A stretch of 64,000 nt of DNA from Sphingomonas sp. Leaf33 (GCF_001421785.1 NZ_LMLB01000001.1:188793-252792); one strand, 5' to 3'. Shown: positions 45,625-54,393, numbered from the stretch's first letter. Notes: generated from the letters alone by a model not told the origin. Numbers and translations are program-made.

Positions 45625-46080
45625 TCAGAACGGTTTCACCACCACCAGCACGACGATCAGGATCGCGGCGAGCGCCGGGACCTCGTTGATCAGGCGCAGC
45701 TGGCGGCCGGTCAGCGTGGCGTGGCCAGTGCCGAGCTTGCGCGCATAGCCGACCGCCCAGCCATGATAGCCGCTGAGCAGCACGACCACGAGCAGCTTGG
45801 CATGCAGCCAGCCGAGCCCGGGCACACCGTCGAACAATCCGGCATTGGCCGCGAGCAGCAGCCCGAGCACCCAGACGATGACGAGCGACGGCGTCAGGAT
45901 CATGCGGCGCAGGACGCCTTCCCGCTTCGTCCAGCGGGCTTCCTCGGCCGCGTCGCCCAGCCCTTCCTGGTGATAGACCAGATAGCGCGGCAGCATGAAC
46001 AGGCCCGCCATCCAAAAGATGACGAAGACGACATGCGCCGCCTTTACCCACAGATAGGATGCCCCGAGGAGATTGGTCAT
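45625..46080 (-). CDS. hemJ: Protoporphyrinogen IX oxidase HemJ
   Basis: Small membrane protein (151 residues, four segments) that oxidises protoporphyrinogen in bacteria without HemG or HemY. The conserved His is in KAAHVVFVIFWMAGLFMLPR, with YLVYHQE following, and KREGVLRRMILTPSL plus LHAKLLVVV are the further family blocks. The start overlaps the hemE stop (ATGA), which ties it to heme synthesis. Confidence 0.93.
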   Translation of the reverse strand: MTNLLGASYLWVKAAHVVFVIFWMAGLFMLPRYLVYHQEGLGDAAEEARWTKREGVLRRMILTPSLVIVWVLGLLLAANAGLFDGVPGLGWLHAKLLVVVLLSGYHGWAVGYARKLGTGHATLTGRQLRLINEVPALAAILIVVLVVVKPF

Positions 46081-47135
46081 GCGCGCGACCGTACGCGATC
46101 GATCAGCCGCTGGACATGGTCGATGGGCGTGAACTGGCCGATACCGTGGCCCAGATTGAAGACGTGCGCACGTCCGGCCAGCGCGTCCAGGATGCGATCG
46201 ATACCAGCGTCCAGCGCCGCCCCGCCGGCGAACAGCGCGATCGGATCGAGGTTGCCCTGCACCGGCAGGCCGGTCGGCAGCACCGCGTTCGCCCAGGCGG
46301 GATCGACCGTCTCGTCCAGCCCGACCGCATCCGGCCGGACCCCCGCGACATAATCGACCAGCTTCGCGCCCGATCCCTTGGGGAAGCCGATGACCGGAGT
46401 CCCCGGACACCGTGCGTGCAGGCGTTCGACGATGCGGGCGTTGGGCGCGATGACCCAATTCTCATACTGCGTCGGGCTGAGGCTGCCGGCCCAGCTGTCG
46501 AACAACTGCACCGCCTCGACGCCGTGCGCGATCTGCTGCGCGAGATACTCGACGGTCAGATCGACGATACGATCGACCAGCGCCGCCATCGCGCCGCGGT
46601 CGGCATAGGCGAGCGTCCGCGCCTCCGCCTGGTCCTTCGACCCCTGCCCTGCGATCATGTAGGTCGCGACCGTCCAGGGCGATCCCGCGAAACCGAGGAA
46701 CGTCACCTCCGGCGGCAGGCCTGCGGATACACGGGTGCAGGTGTCGTAGATCGGCTGGAGCTTGGCCGTGTCCGGCTCACCCAGCGCATCGATCGCCTCA
46801 CGGGTCGTCAGCTTCGGCGCAAGGCGTGGCCCCTCCCCGGCTTCGAACCACAGGTCCTGGCCCAGCGCCCACGGCACCATCAGGATATCGCTGAACAGGA
46901 TCGCCCCGTCGAAGCCGAAGCGGCGGATCGGCTGGAGTGTGATTTCGGTCGCCGCTTCCGGATCGGTCGCGAGTGCCAGGAACCCGCCCTTCTCCGCCCG
47001 AAGCGCACGATACTCCGGCAGATACCGTCCTGCCTGTCGCATCAGCCACATCGGCGGCACCGACGGCATATCCCCACGGAGCACCGAAAGGAGCGGTTTC
47101 GAAGGCGCTGATCCGGTCACGTCACGTCCCAACAT
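46077..47135 (-). CDS. hemE: Uroporphyrinogen decarboxylase
   Basis: Converts uroporphyrinogen III to coproporphyrinogen III. The 352 residues show PPMWLMRQAGRYLPEYR near residue 27, the catalytic Asp in FSDILMVPWALG, FAGSPWTVATYMI and the C-terminal FNLGHGI. It is encoded next to the proposed origin, as in Caulobacter, where hemE flanks Cori. It is translationally coupled to hemJ. The start ATG 47135 sits at the edge of the AT-rich part of the origin, whose TATATATT (47151-47158 region) could also serve as the -10 of hemE. Confidence 0.96.
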   Translation of the reverse strand: MLGRDVTGSAPSKPLLSVLRGDMPSVPPMWLMRQAGRYLPEYRALRAEKGGFLALATDPEAATEITLQPIRRFGFDGAILFSDILMVPWALGQDLWFEAGEGPRLAPKLTTREAIDALGEPDTAKLQPIYDTCTRVSAGLPPEVTFLGFAGSPWTVATYMIAGQGSKDQAEARTLAYADRGAMAALVDRIVDLTVEYLAQQIAHGVEAVQLFDSWAGSLSPTQYENWVIAPNARIVERLHARCPGTPVIGFPKGSGAKLVDYVAGVRPDAVGLDETVDPAWANAVLPTGLPVQGNLDPIALFAGGAALDAGIDRILDALAGRAHVFNLGHGIGQFTPIDHVQRLIDRVRSRA

Positions 47136-47418
47136 AAAATAAGAAGAGAATATATAGGTTGTTGAAGGTTGTTGGCGCGTGGGTAGCGGGGTTTCTTGCG
47201 GCGTCCAGACTCTGCCAACAGATTGACGCTCGAAAACCTCAGATCCCTGCGCGATTCGATTCCGCCATCCCCGTTATCCACAGCCTGTGCGCGGAAAGCG
47301 GAAATGTGATGTGCGTTGTGGATATCCGTGGATGAATCGACCGGTTCTCGGCGGTTTGGCGGCGGCCCCGAGTTACGCTATCCGCCATCCCCATGTTGTC
47401 CACAGATCGCTCCCACTG
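47136..47418. other. Probable chromosomal replication origin oriC
   Basis: A 283-bp gap between divergent hemE and ppsR. DnaA boxes: TTATCCACA (47274-47282, perfect), TGTGGATAT (47317-47325, one mismatch, minus) and TTGTCCACA (47396-47404, one mismatch), plus a weak CGTGGATGA (47327-47335). Boxes 1 and 3 sit in a direct repeat starting TCCGCCATCCCC. The 47131-47175 part is AT-rich, a candidate unwinding element. GANTC sites for CcrM are at 47253, 47258 and 47334. Caulobacter's origin also lies beside hemE, and flanking gene orientation switches here. Confidence 0.85.
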
Positions 47419-48240
47419 ATGCGTCTGCACCTTCATCTGCTGTCGGATTCGACAGGCGAGACGCTGGAGAATATCGCCAAGGCCGCGCTCGCGCAGTTCG
47501 ACGATGTCGATACCCAGCGCCACTTCTGGCCGATGATCCGCAACGAAGCGCATCTGGAACGCGTGCTCGCCGAGATCGGCCAGCATCCGGGCCTCGTGCT
47601 GTTCACCCTGGTCAACCCGAACATCCGCATGATGCTGGAGGACCGGTGTCGCGCGATGGGCCTGCCCGCGGTGGCGCCGCTGGACGGGGTGAACGACGCG
47701 CTGTCGGGGTTGCTCGGACAGGAAGCCAAGGCGCGGCCGGGGCGCCAGCACATGCTCGATGCGGCGTATTTTGCCCGGGTCGAGGCGATTCAGTGGACGA
47801 TCGCGCATGACGACGGGATCGCATCGGACGATTGGGAAGAGGCGGATATCGTGCTGGCGGGCGTCAGCCGGTCGTCCAAGACGCCGACGTCGATCTACCT
47901 CGCCAACCGCGGATACAAGGCGGCGAACATCCCGATCGTCGTCGAAAGCCCGCCGCCGCCGATCCTCTACCGGCTGAAGAAACCGCTGGTCGTCGGCCTG
48001 ACGACGAGTGCCGACCGGCTGGTCCAGATCCGCCGCAACCGTTTGCTGTCGCTCAACCAGCGGACGGAGACGGCCTATGTCGAGCAGGAAGCGGTGACGC
48101 GCGAGATCGCCTATGCCCGCCGCCTGTTCGCCGACAACGGCTGGCCGGTGATCGACGTGACACGCCGATCGATCGAGGAAACCGCCGCCGCGATCATCGC
48201 GCTGGTCAGCGAACGCAATCTGCCGAAGGTCGAGACATGA
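47419..48240 (+). CDS. Pyruvate, phosphate dikinase regulatory protein (PpsR/DUF299)
   Basis: Bifunctional Ser/Thr kinase-pyrophosphorylase that switches PPDK or PEP synthase on and off, 273 residues. LLSDSTGETLENIAKAALAQF begins it, and the nucleotide loop GVSRSSKTPTS is at 148-158, followed by ANRGYKAANIPIV. Whether its target is PPDK or PEP synthase cannot be seen here. First gene right of the origin, leading a coupled ppsR-maf-aroE-coaE run. Its product partner lies elsewhere. Confidence 0.92.
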   Translation: MRLHLHLLSDSTGETLENIAKAALAQFDDVDTQRHFWPMIRNEAHLERVLAEIGQHPGLVLFTLVNPNIRMMLEDRCRAMGLPAVAPLDGVNDALSGLLGQEAKARPGRQHMLDAAYFARVEAIQWTIAHDDGIASDDWEEADIVLAGVSRSSKTPTSIYLANRGYKAANIPIVVESPPPPILYRLKKPLVVGLTTSADRLVQIRRNRLLSLNQRTETAYVEQEAVTREIAYARRLFADNGWPVIDVTRRSIEETAAAIIALVSERNLPKVET

Positions 48241-48833
48241 GACTGATCCTGGCCTCCGGCAGTGCCTCGCGCCGGGCGATGCTGGACGCAGCCGGCGTGA
48301 CCTTTGCGATCGAGCGGCCGAACGTGGACGAGGATGCCGCCAAGGCATCGCTGCTGTCCGCCGGCACAGCGCCGCGCGACGTCGCGGATGCGCTGGCGCA
48401 ACTGAAGGCAGTCAAGGTGTCGGCGCGCGATCCTGCCGCGCTGGTGCTGGGATCGGATTCGGTCGTCGAACTGGCCGACGGGACGATGCTCGACAAGCCG
48501 ACCTCGCGCGAGAACGCTGCCGATCACCTGCGCCGGATGTCGGGCAAGCGCAGCCGGCTGCACAGCGCGGCGGTGATCGTCGAGGCCGGGCGCCCGGTCT
48601 GGCGCGAGGTCGATACCGCGCAATTGTTCGTGCGGCCTGTGTCGGAGGCGTTCATCGACGCCTATCTCGACGTCGAATGGCCCGCGATTTCGGGCTGCGT
48701 CGGCTGCTTCCGCATCGAGGGGCCGGGGGCGCAACTGTTTTCACGGATCGACGGCAGCCAGTTCACCGTGCTCGGCCTGCCGCTGCTGCCGGTGCTGGAT
48801 TACCTGCGCGTGCGCGGCATGCTGATGTCATGA
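48237..48833 (+). CDS. Maf family nucleotide pyrophosphatase
   Basis: House-cleaning enzyme of 198 residues that hydrolyses modified or canonical pyrimidine nucleoside triphosphates. LILASGSASRRAMLDAAG is the phosphate loop and GSDSVVELADG holds the catalytic acids. The LSSxR-like specificity segment cannot assign YhdE or YceF subtype with certainty. ATG 48237 overlaps the ppsR stop, and its own stop overlaps aroE. Confidence 0.9.
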   Translation: MRLILASGSASRRAMLDAAGVTFAIERPNVDEDAAKASLLSAGTAPRDVADALAQLKAVKVSARDPAALVLGSDSVVELADGTMLDKPTSRENAADHLRRMSGKRSRLHSAAVIVEAGRPVWREVDTAQLFVRPVSEAFIDAYLDVEWPAISGCVGCFRIEGPGAQLFSRIDGSQFTVLGLPLLPVLDYLRVRGMLMS

Positions 48834-49693
48834 CGCCGTACGCCGAGGTGATCGGCGACCCGATCGCGCAATCGAAATCGCCGGTGATCCACCGGTTCTG
48901 GCTCGACGCGCTGGGTATCGTCGGGGACTATCGACGGGTCCATGTCACGCCGGAAATACTGACCGATTACATCGAGCGGCGCCGGCATGATCCGAGTTGG
49001 CGCGGGTGCAACGTCACCATGCCGCACAAGCTGGCGGTAATGGATCTGGTCGATGCAGTCGATCCGATCGCGGAGCGGGTTGGGGCGGTCAACACGATCG
49101 TTCCGCACGAGGGCCGGCTCATCGGTTACAACACCGATGTCGGCGGGATCATCGAACCGCTGAAGCGGCATGATCGGCGGATCGGAGAGTATGCGAACCA
49201 TGTCGCGACCTACGCGCAGGTCATCGGCGCCGGTGGGGCCGCCCGCGCGGCGGGTGTCGCTCTGGCGTCGCTGTACGATGTCGAATTCTACAACCGCACG
49301 CCGGACAAGGCGGTTGCGTTGGCCGAGCTTTTCGGATTTCCGTCGCATTCTGGAATGGGCCTCGACAGGGTTGGTCCAATCCGCAATGCCGACGATGGGC
49401 CGGACGATCAGCGCTATAGCCACGTCGTCTTCAATGCGTCGTCGATGGGCATGATCGGGCAGCCGCCCGTCCCGATCGACCTGGATTCATATTATCCGGA
49501 CACGATCGTGTTCGATGCGGTCTACGCGCCGCTGGAAACGCCGCTGCTGGCTGCTGCGCGGGCGCGGGGGCTGCGGACGGTCGATGGGCTGGAGATGCTG
49601 ATCGGGCAGGCGGCGCTGGCGTTCGCGCTGTTCTTCGGGACCGAGCCGCCGCGCGAGCGCGACGTCGAATTGCGTGCGCTGCTGACGGCATGA
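48830..49693 (+). CDS. aroE: Shikimate dehydrogenase
   Basis: NADPH-dependent reduction of 3-dehydroshikimate (287 residues). Substrate site QSKSPVIH, catalytic K67 in NVTMPHK and D103 in NTDVGG, and the nucleotide motif GAGGAARA at 133-140 are intact. A 25-residue loop between about 185 and 210 (SGMGLDRVGPIRNADDG) is longer than in E. coli AroE. It overlaps maf and coaE by 4 bases. Confidence 0.95.
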   Translation: MTPYAEVIGDPIAQSKSPVIHRFWLDALGIVGDYRRVHVTPEILTDYIERRRHDPSWRGCNVTMPHKLAVMDLVDAVDPIAERVGAVNTIVPHEGRLIGYNTDVGGIIEPLKRHDRRIGEYANHVATYAQVIGAGGAARAAGVALASLYDVEFYNRTPDKAVALAELFGFPSHSGMGLDRVGPIRNADDGPDDQRYSHVVFNASSMGMIGQPPVPIDLDSYYPDTIVFDAVYAPLETPLLAAARARGLRTVDGLEMLIGQAALAFALFFGTEPPRERDVELRALLTA

Positions 49694-50286
49694 CGATCAT
49701 TCTCGGCCTCACCGGTTCGATCGGGATGGGCAAGTCCACAGTCGCGGCGATGTTCGCCGATGCCGGCGTGCCGGTGTTCGACGCCGACGCCGCCGTCCAC
49801 GCCCTGCAAGGGCCGGGCGGGCGAGTCGTCGCGGCGATCGAGGCACGGTTTCCGGGTACCACCGGGTCGAGCGGGGTGAATCGCACGGCGCTGGGCGAGG
49901 CAGTGATCGGCAACCGCGAGGAATTCGCCGCGCTGGAGGCGATCGTCCACCCCGCTGTCGCCGCGGAGCGTGAGGCGTTCCTTGCCGCCCACGCCGATGC
50001 GCCGCTGGTCGTGCTCGACGTACCTTTGCTGTTCGAGGCGGGGGGCTGGCAGGCGGTGGATCGGATCGCGGTCGTCTCGGCCGCGCCCGAGGTCCAGCGC
50101 GCGCGCGTGCTCGCCCGGCCGGGAATGAGCGCGGCGCGGTTCGATGCGATCCTGGCCAAACAATGGCCGGATGCGGAGAAGCGCGCGCGCGCCGACTTCG
50201 TCATTCCGACCGACGTTTCGCTCGACGCGACGCGGACAGCGGTCGCACGCGTCATCGCTTGCGTGAACGGCGCGGCAGGAGGATAA
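49690..50286 (+). CDS. coaE: Dephospho-CoA kinase
   Basis: Last step of coenzyme A synthesis. 198 residues with P-loop GSIGMGKST at 9-17, the DADAAVHAL lid region and VLDVPLLFEAG. ATG 49690 overlaps the aroE stop. The coaE-dnaQ order after aroE near the origin is also seen in Caulobacter. dnaQ starts 7 bases downstream. Confidence 0.95.
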   Translation: MTIILGLTGSIGMGKSTVAAMFADAGVPVFDADAAVHALQGPGGRVVAAIEARFPGTTGSSGVNRTALGEAVIGNREEFAALEAIVHPAVAAEREAFLAAHADAPLVVLDVPLLFEAGGWQAVDRIAVVSAAPEVQRARVLARPGMSAARFDAILAKQWPDAEKRARADFVIPTDVSLDATRTAVARVIACVNGAAGG

Positions 50287-50293
50287 GTCCTTC

Positions 50294-50983
50294 ATGCGCG
50301 AAATCGTGTTCGATACCGAAACCACCGGCCTCAGCTTCGCCGGGGGCGACCGCCTGGTCGAAATCGGCTGCGTGGAGCTGGTCAACCGGGTCGAAACCGG
50401 ACGGACCTATCACGCCTATCTGAACCCCCAGCGCGACATGCCCGAGGAAGCGGAGCGGGTGCACGGCCTGTCGGCGCGCTTCCTGTCCGACAAGCCGCTG
50501 TTCGCGCATGTCGTCGAGGATATGCTGGAGTTCCTGGGCGACGCACCGCTGATCGCGCACAACGCCGGGTTCGACTTCTCCTTCCTGAACGGCGAACTGC
50601 TGAAGCACGGCCGCACCGAGATCTGCCGCAGCCGCATGGTCGATACACTGATGATCGCGCGGACCCGGCATCCCGGCGCCAAGCATACGCTGGACGCGCT
50701 GTGCGTCCGCTACGGCATCGACCGTTCCCACCGTATCGTCCACGGCGCGCTGCTCGACGCGCAACTGCTCGCGCAGGTCTATGTCGAGCTGACCGGCGGG
50801 CGTCAGATCGGCCTCGGCCTGGCGGTCGATACGGTCACTGACGCCCCCGCCGCCCTGGCTGCCGTCCGTGCCGAAATGCGCCCGCCCCGGCCGCATGCCG
50901 CAACCCCTGCAGAACTCGCCGCACACGCCGAGTTTATGCGCGGGGTCAAGGAACCGCTGTGGGGGGGCGCTGCGTTCGGTTGA
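50294..50983 (+). CDS. dnaQ: DNA polymerase III subunit epsilon
   Basis: Proofreading 3'-5' exonuclease of the replicase, 229 residues. ExoI D7-T-E9 (FDTETTGL), ExoII D94 in HNAGFDFSFLNG, and ExoIII H150-x4-D155 are all present. After the domain (about 180) an Ala/Pro-rich region carries the polymerase-binding C-terminus. A clamp-binding motif near HRIVHGALLDAQ is plausible. It ends 57 bases before hpf. Confidence 0.96.
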   Translation: MREIVFDTETTGLSFAGGDRLVEIGCVELVNRVETGRTYHAYLNPQRDMPEEAERVHGLSARFLSDKPLFAHVVEDMLEFLGDAPLIAHNAGFDFSFLNGELLKHGRTEICRSRMVDTLMIARTRHPGAKHTLDALCVRYGIDRSHRIVHGALLDAQLLAQVYVELTGGRQIGLGLAVDTVTDAPAALAAVRAEMRPPRPHAATPAELAAHAEFMRGVKEPLWGGAAFG

Positions 50984-51040
50984 CGGACAGCGGGGCCAGA
51001 CCTAGGTCCCCGCACCCCAGAAAACAAAAAGGAGATGCTC

Positions 51041-51634
51041 ATGGAAATCCGGGTTTCGGGTCATCAGGTCGACACCGGCGAGGCGCTGAAAGCCCACGTC
51101 GAGGACCGCCTCCAGGGTATCGCCGACAAGTATTTCTCCCGCGCGATTTCAGCGCAGGTGACGTTCGGCAAGGGGCCCCACGACCACGGGTTCAAGTGCG
51201 ACATCGTCGCGCACGTGATGCAGGGCCTGGTGCTGAAGGGCCATCACGAGACGTCGGGCGACGAAGCGCGCCTGGCGTTCGACGGCGCCGCCGACAAGAT
51301 CGAGAAGCAGCTGCGTCGCTACATGCGCCGCCTGAAGGACCGCAACGCCGGCCAGGCCGCCGACTTTGCGGAGGCCAACGGCTATGACAACGCCGGCTAC
51401 ACCGTGTTCAACGGCGGTCCCGAGGAAGAAGCGGAGGTCGCCGACGCGCCGCTGATCATCGCCGAGACGCGCGTCGACGTGCCGGATGCCAGCGTATCGG
51501 ATGCGGTGATGATGCTCGATCTGCGCAACACAAATGCGCTGCTGTTCAAGAACAGCGGGACGGGCAACTTCAACATGGTCTATCGCCGCCACGACGGCAC
51601 GATCGGGTGGGTCGAGCCCAACCGGGCCGGCTGA
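51041..51634 (+). CDS. hpf: Long-form ribosome hibernation promoting factor HPF
   Basis: Ribosome-dimerising factor (197 residues). The N-terminal S30AE domain (1-100; MEIRVSGHQVDTGEALKAHVEDRL) occupies the mRNA channel. The linker is followed by the C-terminal domain (about 135-197; EAMMLDLR-like VMMLDLRNTNALLFKNSGTG..VVYRRHDGTIGWVEP) that joins 70S particles. AAGGAG at 51029-51034 is spaced correctly for ATG 51041, not for the ATG at 51035. Upstream is TTGACG (50980) and a GACCTAGGTC palindrome (50999-51008) of unknown role. Next gene ptsN follows as in many Proteobacteria. Confidence 0.95.
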   Translation: MEIRVSGHQVDTGEALKAHVEDRLQGIADKYFSRAISAQVTFGKGPHDHGFKCDIVAHVMQGLVLKGHHETSGDEARLAFDGAADKIEKQLRRYMRRLKDRNAGQAADFAEANGYDNAGYTVFNGGPEEEAEVADAPLIIAETRVDVPDASVSDAVMMLDLRNTNALLFKNSGTGNFNMVYRRHDGTIGWVEPNRAG

Positions 51635-51655
51635 TCCGGACACGAAAGGGGCATC

Positions 51656-52129
51656 ATGACGACGGCCGATCTCGGCGACCTGCTGGTTCCGCAAGCGGTG
51701 CTGGCCGATGTCGCGGCGGGCAACAAGCGGGCGCTGTTCGCAGCGCTTGGCGCTGCCGCGGCGAAAGTGTGGTCGCTGGACGAGACGGTCGTCGCCGCCG
51801 CGCTCGCCGCGCGCGAAAAGCTCGGGACCACCGGCTTCGGCGGCGGCGTCGCGGTGCCCCATGCCCGGATCGACGGGCTGGAGGCGGTGCGCGGCGTCTT
51901 CATCCGCCTGCCGCGGGCGATCGATTTCGACGCGGTGGATTCGCATCCGGTCGATCTCGTCTTCATGATGCTGTCGCCGCCGGAGGCCGGCGCCGACCAT
52001 CTGAAGGCACTGGCCCGCGTGTCGCGGCGGCTGCGCGACCGCAATTTCGCCGAGAAGCTGCGCGGAGCCGGCTCGCCCGATGCACTCTACGCGCTACTGA
52101 CCGCGGCCGAGACGCGTGACGCCGCCTGA
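51656..52129 (+). CDS. ptsN: Nitrogen-PTS EIIA component PtsN
   Basis: Regulatory phosphoprotein of the nitrogen phosphotransferase system. 157 residues with phospho-accepting H69 in GGGVAVPHARIDGL. FIRLPRAIDFDAVDSHPVDLVFMMLSP completes the domain. The other components (ptsP, ptsO) are not here. The hpf-ptsN order is shared with E. coli. Its end overlaps the next gene by 14 bases. Confidence 0.94.
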   Translation: MTTADLGDLLVPQAVLADVAAGNKRALFAALGAAAAKVWSLDETVVAAALAAREKLGTTGFGGGVAVPHARIDGLEAVRGVFIRLPRAIDFDAVDSHPVDLVFMMLSPPEAGADHLKALARVSRRLRDRNFAEKLRGAGSPDALYALLTAAETRDAA

Positions 52130-52589
52130 CGCCGGGCCGTCCGGGGCGGAGGCACATTACCGGTCGCTCGAAGCGCTCTATGCCTCGGCGCCGATCAACG
52201 CGCTGTTCGAATCGCGGCTGGCGATCCCGGCTGCCGGAATCAGCCGGATCGCCTTCACGCTCGACGCCCGGCATTTCCACGCCGCCGGTGCGGTCCATGG
52301 CACCGCCTATTTCAAGATGCTCGACGATGCCGCCTTCTACGCCGCGAACAGCCTGGTCACCGACCGCTTCCTGCTAACGACTGCGTTCAACCTGCTGTTC
52401 ACCCGGCCGCTCGGTCCGGGTGCGGTCACCGCGGAGGGGCGGTGGGTCAGCGGTCATCGCCGCGTGCTGATCGCGGAGGCGCGGATGATCGACGCATCGG
52501 GCGAGGAGGTCGCGCGCGGCACCGGCACTTTCATGAAATCGCGCATCCCGCTCGCCGGGCTCGACGGCTACCGCAGCAGCGCGCCGTGA
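52116..52589 (+). CDS. PaaI-family thioesterase (hot-dog fold)
   Basis: A 157-residue hot-dog-fold protein of the PaaI/YigI type. The long helix contains HGTAYFKMLDDAAFYAANSL, where a D-D pair and the His-Gly are the likely catalytic residues. GPGAVTAEGRWVSGHRRVLIAEARM follows as paired strands. Substrate acyl-CoA unknown. GTG 52116 is inside ptsN, giving coupled translation. Confidence 0.85.
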   Translation: MTPPDAGPSGAEAHYRSLEALYASAPINALFESRLAIPAAGISRIAFTLDARHFHAAGAVHGTAYFKMLDDAAFYAANSLVTDRFLLTTAFNLLFTRPLGPGAVTAEGRWVSGHRRVLIAEARMIDASGEEVARGTGTFMKSRIPLAGLDGYRSSAP

Positions 52590-52915
52590 CGCCGCGGCTG
52601 ACGGCGGACTTCCAGGTCAAGGCGCTGCTCCGCCGGGTCCACGCCGCCGGCGGATCGGCGATGGTGCTGGCCAGGGGGGATGCGATGTCCGGTACGATCC
52701 TGGTCGTGGCGCTGGAGCGCGGGGCGGGGCCGGTTTGTTGGGAGCGCGATGTCACGGGCAAGGGTCTCACCCGTTGTGGTCCGGCCGATGGCTCCCCCCA
52801 AGATGTGGACGACTATTGGCATCGACGGCGACGAAACGATCCGGATTTATGGGTCGTCGAACTGGATATCGCATCAGCCGAACGGTTCGCCGCTGAAACG
52901 ATCACGTCGGTTTGA
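52586..52915 (+). CDS. DUF1491 family protein
   Basis: A 109-residue alphaproteobacterial protein of unknown role. Family traits are PRLTADFQVKALLRRVHAAGGSAMVLARGD and DVDDYWHRRRRNDPDLWVVELD. GTG 52586 overlaps the thioesterase stop (GTGA). GAAGGCCCG/CGGGCTTC just past the stop (52920-52948) could be a terminator, with no T-run. Confidence 0.85.
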   Translation: MTPRLTADFQVKALLRRVHAAGGSAMVLARGDAMSGTILVVALERGAGPVCWERDVTGKGLTRCGPADGSPQDVDDYWHRRRRNDPDLWVVELDIASAERFAAETITSV

Positions 52916-53093
52916 CTCTGAAGGCCCGATGAACGAGACGCGGGCTTCCTAAGTTCGCGTTGTGCCGCGTGGGGTGCGATCCCAATCGGTTACGCAGTCG
53001 GGGGGCCTACCCGGACGACTTCGGCCAGTCAGGCGAACAACGCCGCTGCCGATCCCGTCGTCTCGCGTACCAACCGCATAATATCGAAGTTGA

Positions 53094-53771
53094 ATGTTGC
53101 TGTTCGCCCGTGCCGCATCCGTTGCGGCCGTTTCTTTGTGTGCCGCATTTCTGCTGGGCACCACCACGCCGGGTTTCGCGCAGGAAGTTCCGTCCGCGCA
53201 TGTCTCGACGCTCAATGCCCTGGCGCTTCCCCAGGTCCCGATGACGCCCACCGCGCCGGACAGCGAAGCCGCCCCCCAGGCCACTTTCCAGCCTGCCGTC
53301 CTCCAGACGGTCCAGTCGCTCCCCCAACCCGCCCCCGCCGTCGTCCAGAGTGACGAGGAGGATTACGACAGCCTGGCCGACGCCGTCGCCGACCAGTCGG
53401 GTGCGCTCGACGATGCCGAGCTGCGCTGCCTGGCCGCCGGCGTCTTCTTCGAATCGAAGGGTGAGCCGCTTGCCGGCCAGCTCGCGGTTGCGCAGACCAT
53501 CCTCAACCGCACCAAGTCGGGCCGCTTCCCCAAGTCGGTCTGCGGCGTGCTGACCCAGGCTGGCCAGTTCTCGTTCGTCCGCGGCGGCACGGTGCCGTCG
53601 GCCGAGGGGCGTAACGGCTGGCAGACCGCGGTCGCCGTCGCCAAGGTCGCCGCCAACCAGCTGTGGGACGGCGCCGCCGACAAGGCGCTGTTCTTCCACG
53701 CCCGCCGCGTCTCGCCGGGCTGGCGCATGACGAAGATCGCCGCGATCGGCAATCACGTCTTCTATCGCTGA
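53094..53771 (+). CDS. Cell-wall hydrolase, SleB-like
   Basis: Secreted peptidoglycan hydrolase of 225 residues. A signal peptide (cut near GFAQ, about 29) is followed by a 65-residue Pro/Ala/Gln-rich stretch and a SleB/CwlJ (Hydrolase_2) domain. LRCLAAGVFFESKGEPLAGQLAVAQTILNR contains the catalytic Glu, and SVCGVLTQAGQFSF follows. In Sphingomonads the family works in wall remodelling rather than spore germination. ATG 53094 starts the signal sequence. Confidence 0.9.
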   Translation: MLLFARAASVAAVSLCAAFLLGTTTPGFAQEVPSAHVSTLNALALPQVPMTPTAPDSEAAPQATFQPAVLQTVQSLPQPAPAVVQSDEEDYDSLADAVADQSGALDDAELRCLAAGVFFESKGEPLAGQLAVAQTILNRTKSGRFPKSVCGVLTQAGQFSFVRGGTVPSAEGRNGWQTAVAVAKVAANQLWDGAADKALFFHARRVSPGWRMTKIAAIGNHVFYR

Positions 53772-53808
53772 TCTTTCCAGCGTTCGCGAGATGTTCTAAA
53801 GGGGCGCG

Positions 53809-54315
53809 ATGGTTTCCGTCGCGCCCCTTGTCATATCCGACACCTGCGAACGGCTGGTCGCGACCGACGTGTCGCGCGGCGTGTGCCGGATGCTGCTGCG
53901 CCATGATATCGTCGCCATCGCCGAAGTCCCGCTCGACGGCGGGCGGCGGGCCGACCTGATGGCCATCGGGCCGAAGGGCGAACTGGTGATCGTCGAGATC
54001 AAGGTCTCGCGCGCCGACCTGCTGGGCGATGCCAAGTGGACAGAGTATCTGCCGCACTGCGACCGTTTCTTCTGGGCGGTACCGTCCGGATTCGATGCGT
54101 CACCGCTGGAAGGCGAAGCGTTCCTGCCCGAGCGGGCCGGTGTCATCGTCGCCGACCGCTATGACGCTGCGATCGTGCGGGAGGCCGCGGTGGTCGCGAT
54201 GCCGGCGACGGCGCGGCGCAAGTGCACGACGGCACTGGCGCGGCGTGCCGCGCGGCGGGTTATGGGTCTGGTCGATCCTGAAGCGTTCGGTGCGGACGGC
54301 GTCGGCCGGCGTTAG
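53809..54315 (+). CDS. MmcB-family DNA repair protein
   Basis: A 168-residue nuclease-like protein with the PD-(D/E)xK pattern: GGRRADLMAIGPKGELVIVEIKVSRADL supplies Asp and the E-x-K pair. In Caulobacter MmcB is SOS-linked and acts in mitomycin C resistance. An additional CTTALARRAARRVMG helix closes the protein. No LexA box was seen in the short upstream gap. Confidence 0.87.
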   Translation: MVSVAPLVISDTCERLVATDVSRGVCRMLLRHDIVAIAEVPLDGGRRADLMAIGPKGELVIVEIKVSRADLLGDAKWTEYLPHCDRFFWAVPSGFDASPLEGEAFLPERAGVIVADRYDAAIVREAAVVAMPATARRKCTTALARRAARRVMGLVDPEAFGADGVGRR

Positions 54316-54317
54316 CC

Positions 54318-54378
54318 GGACGAAGACTCGTCGCGGCGGGCAGCGGATCGGCATAGCCGATCCGTCTGACGGCGGGAC
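54318..54378 (+). repeat. Two-hairpin modular repeat, family 1 copy 3 (partial)
   Basis: GACTCGTC..CGGGCAGC leads to hairpin 2, GGATCGGC-ATA-GCCGATCC (54345-54363), then GTCTGACGGCG, matching the second half of the repeats at 7503 and 7811. Hairpin 1 is missing. The hairpin 2 stem differs from both by compensated changes. Confidence 0.75.
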
Positions 54379-54393
54379 GGGGTCAGATGACTT

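Noticed and set aside
47136..47418. CtrA-type TTAA-N7-TTAA box in the origin
   Set aside because: No such pair was seen, so control of this origin by CtrA cannot be claimed.
50950..50976. GGAAC followed after 19 bases by GTT, like an EcfG stress promoter before hpf
   Set aside because: Spacing is 1-2 bases longer than the usual one and it lies inside dnaQ; a TTGACG box is closer to hpf.
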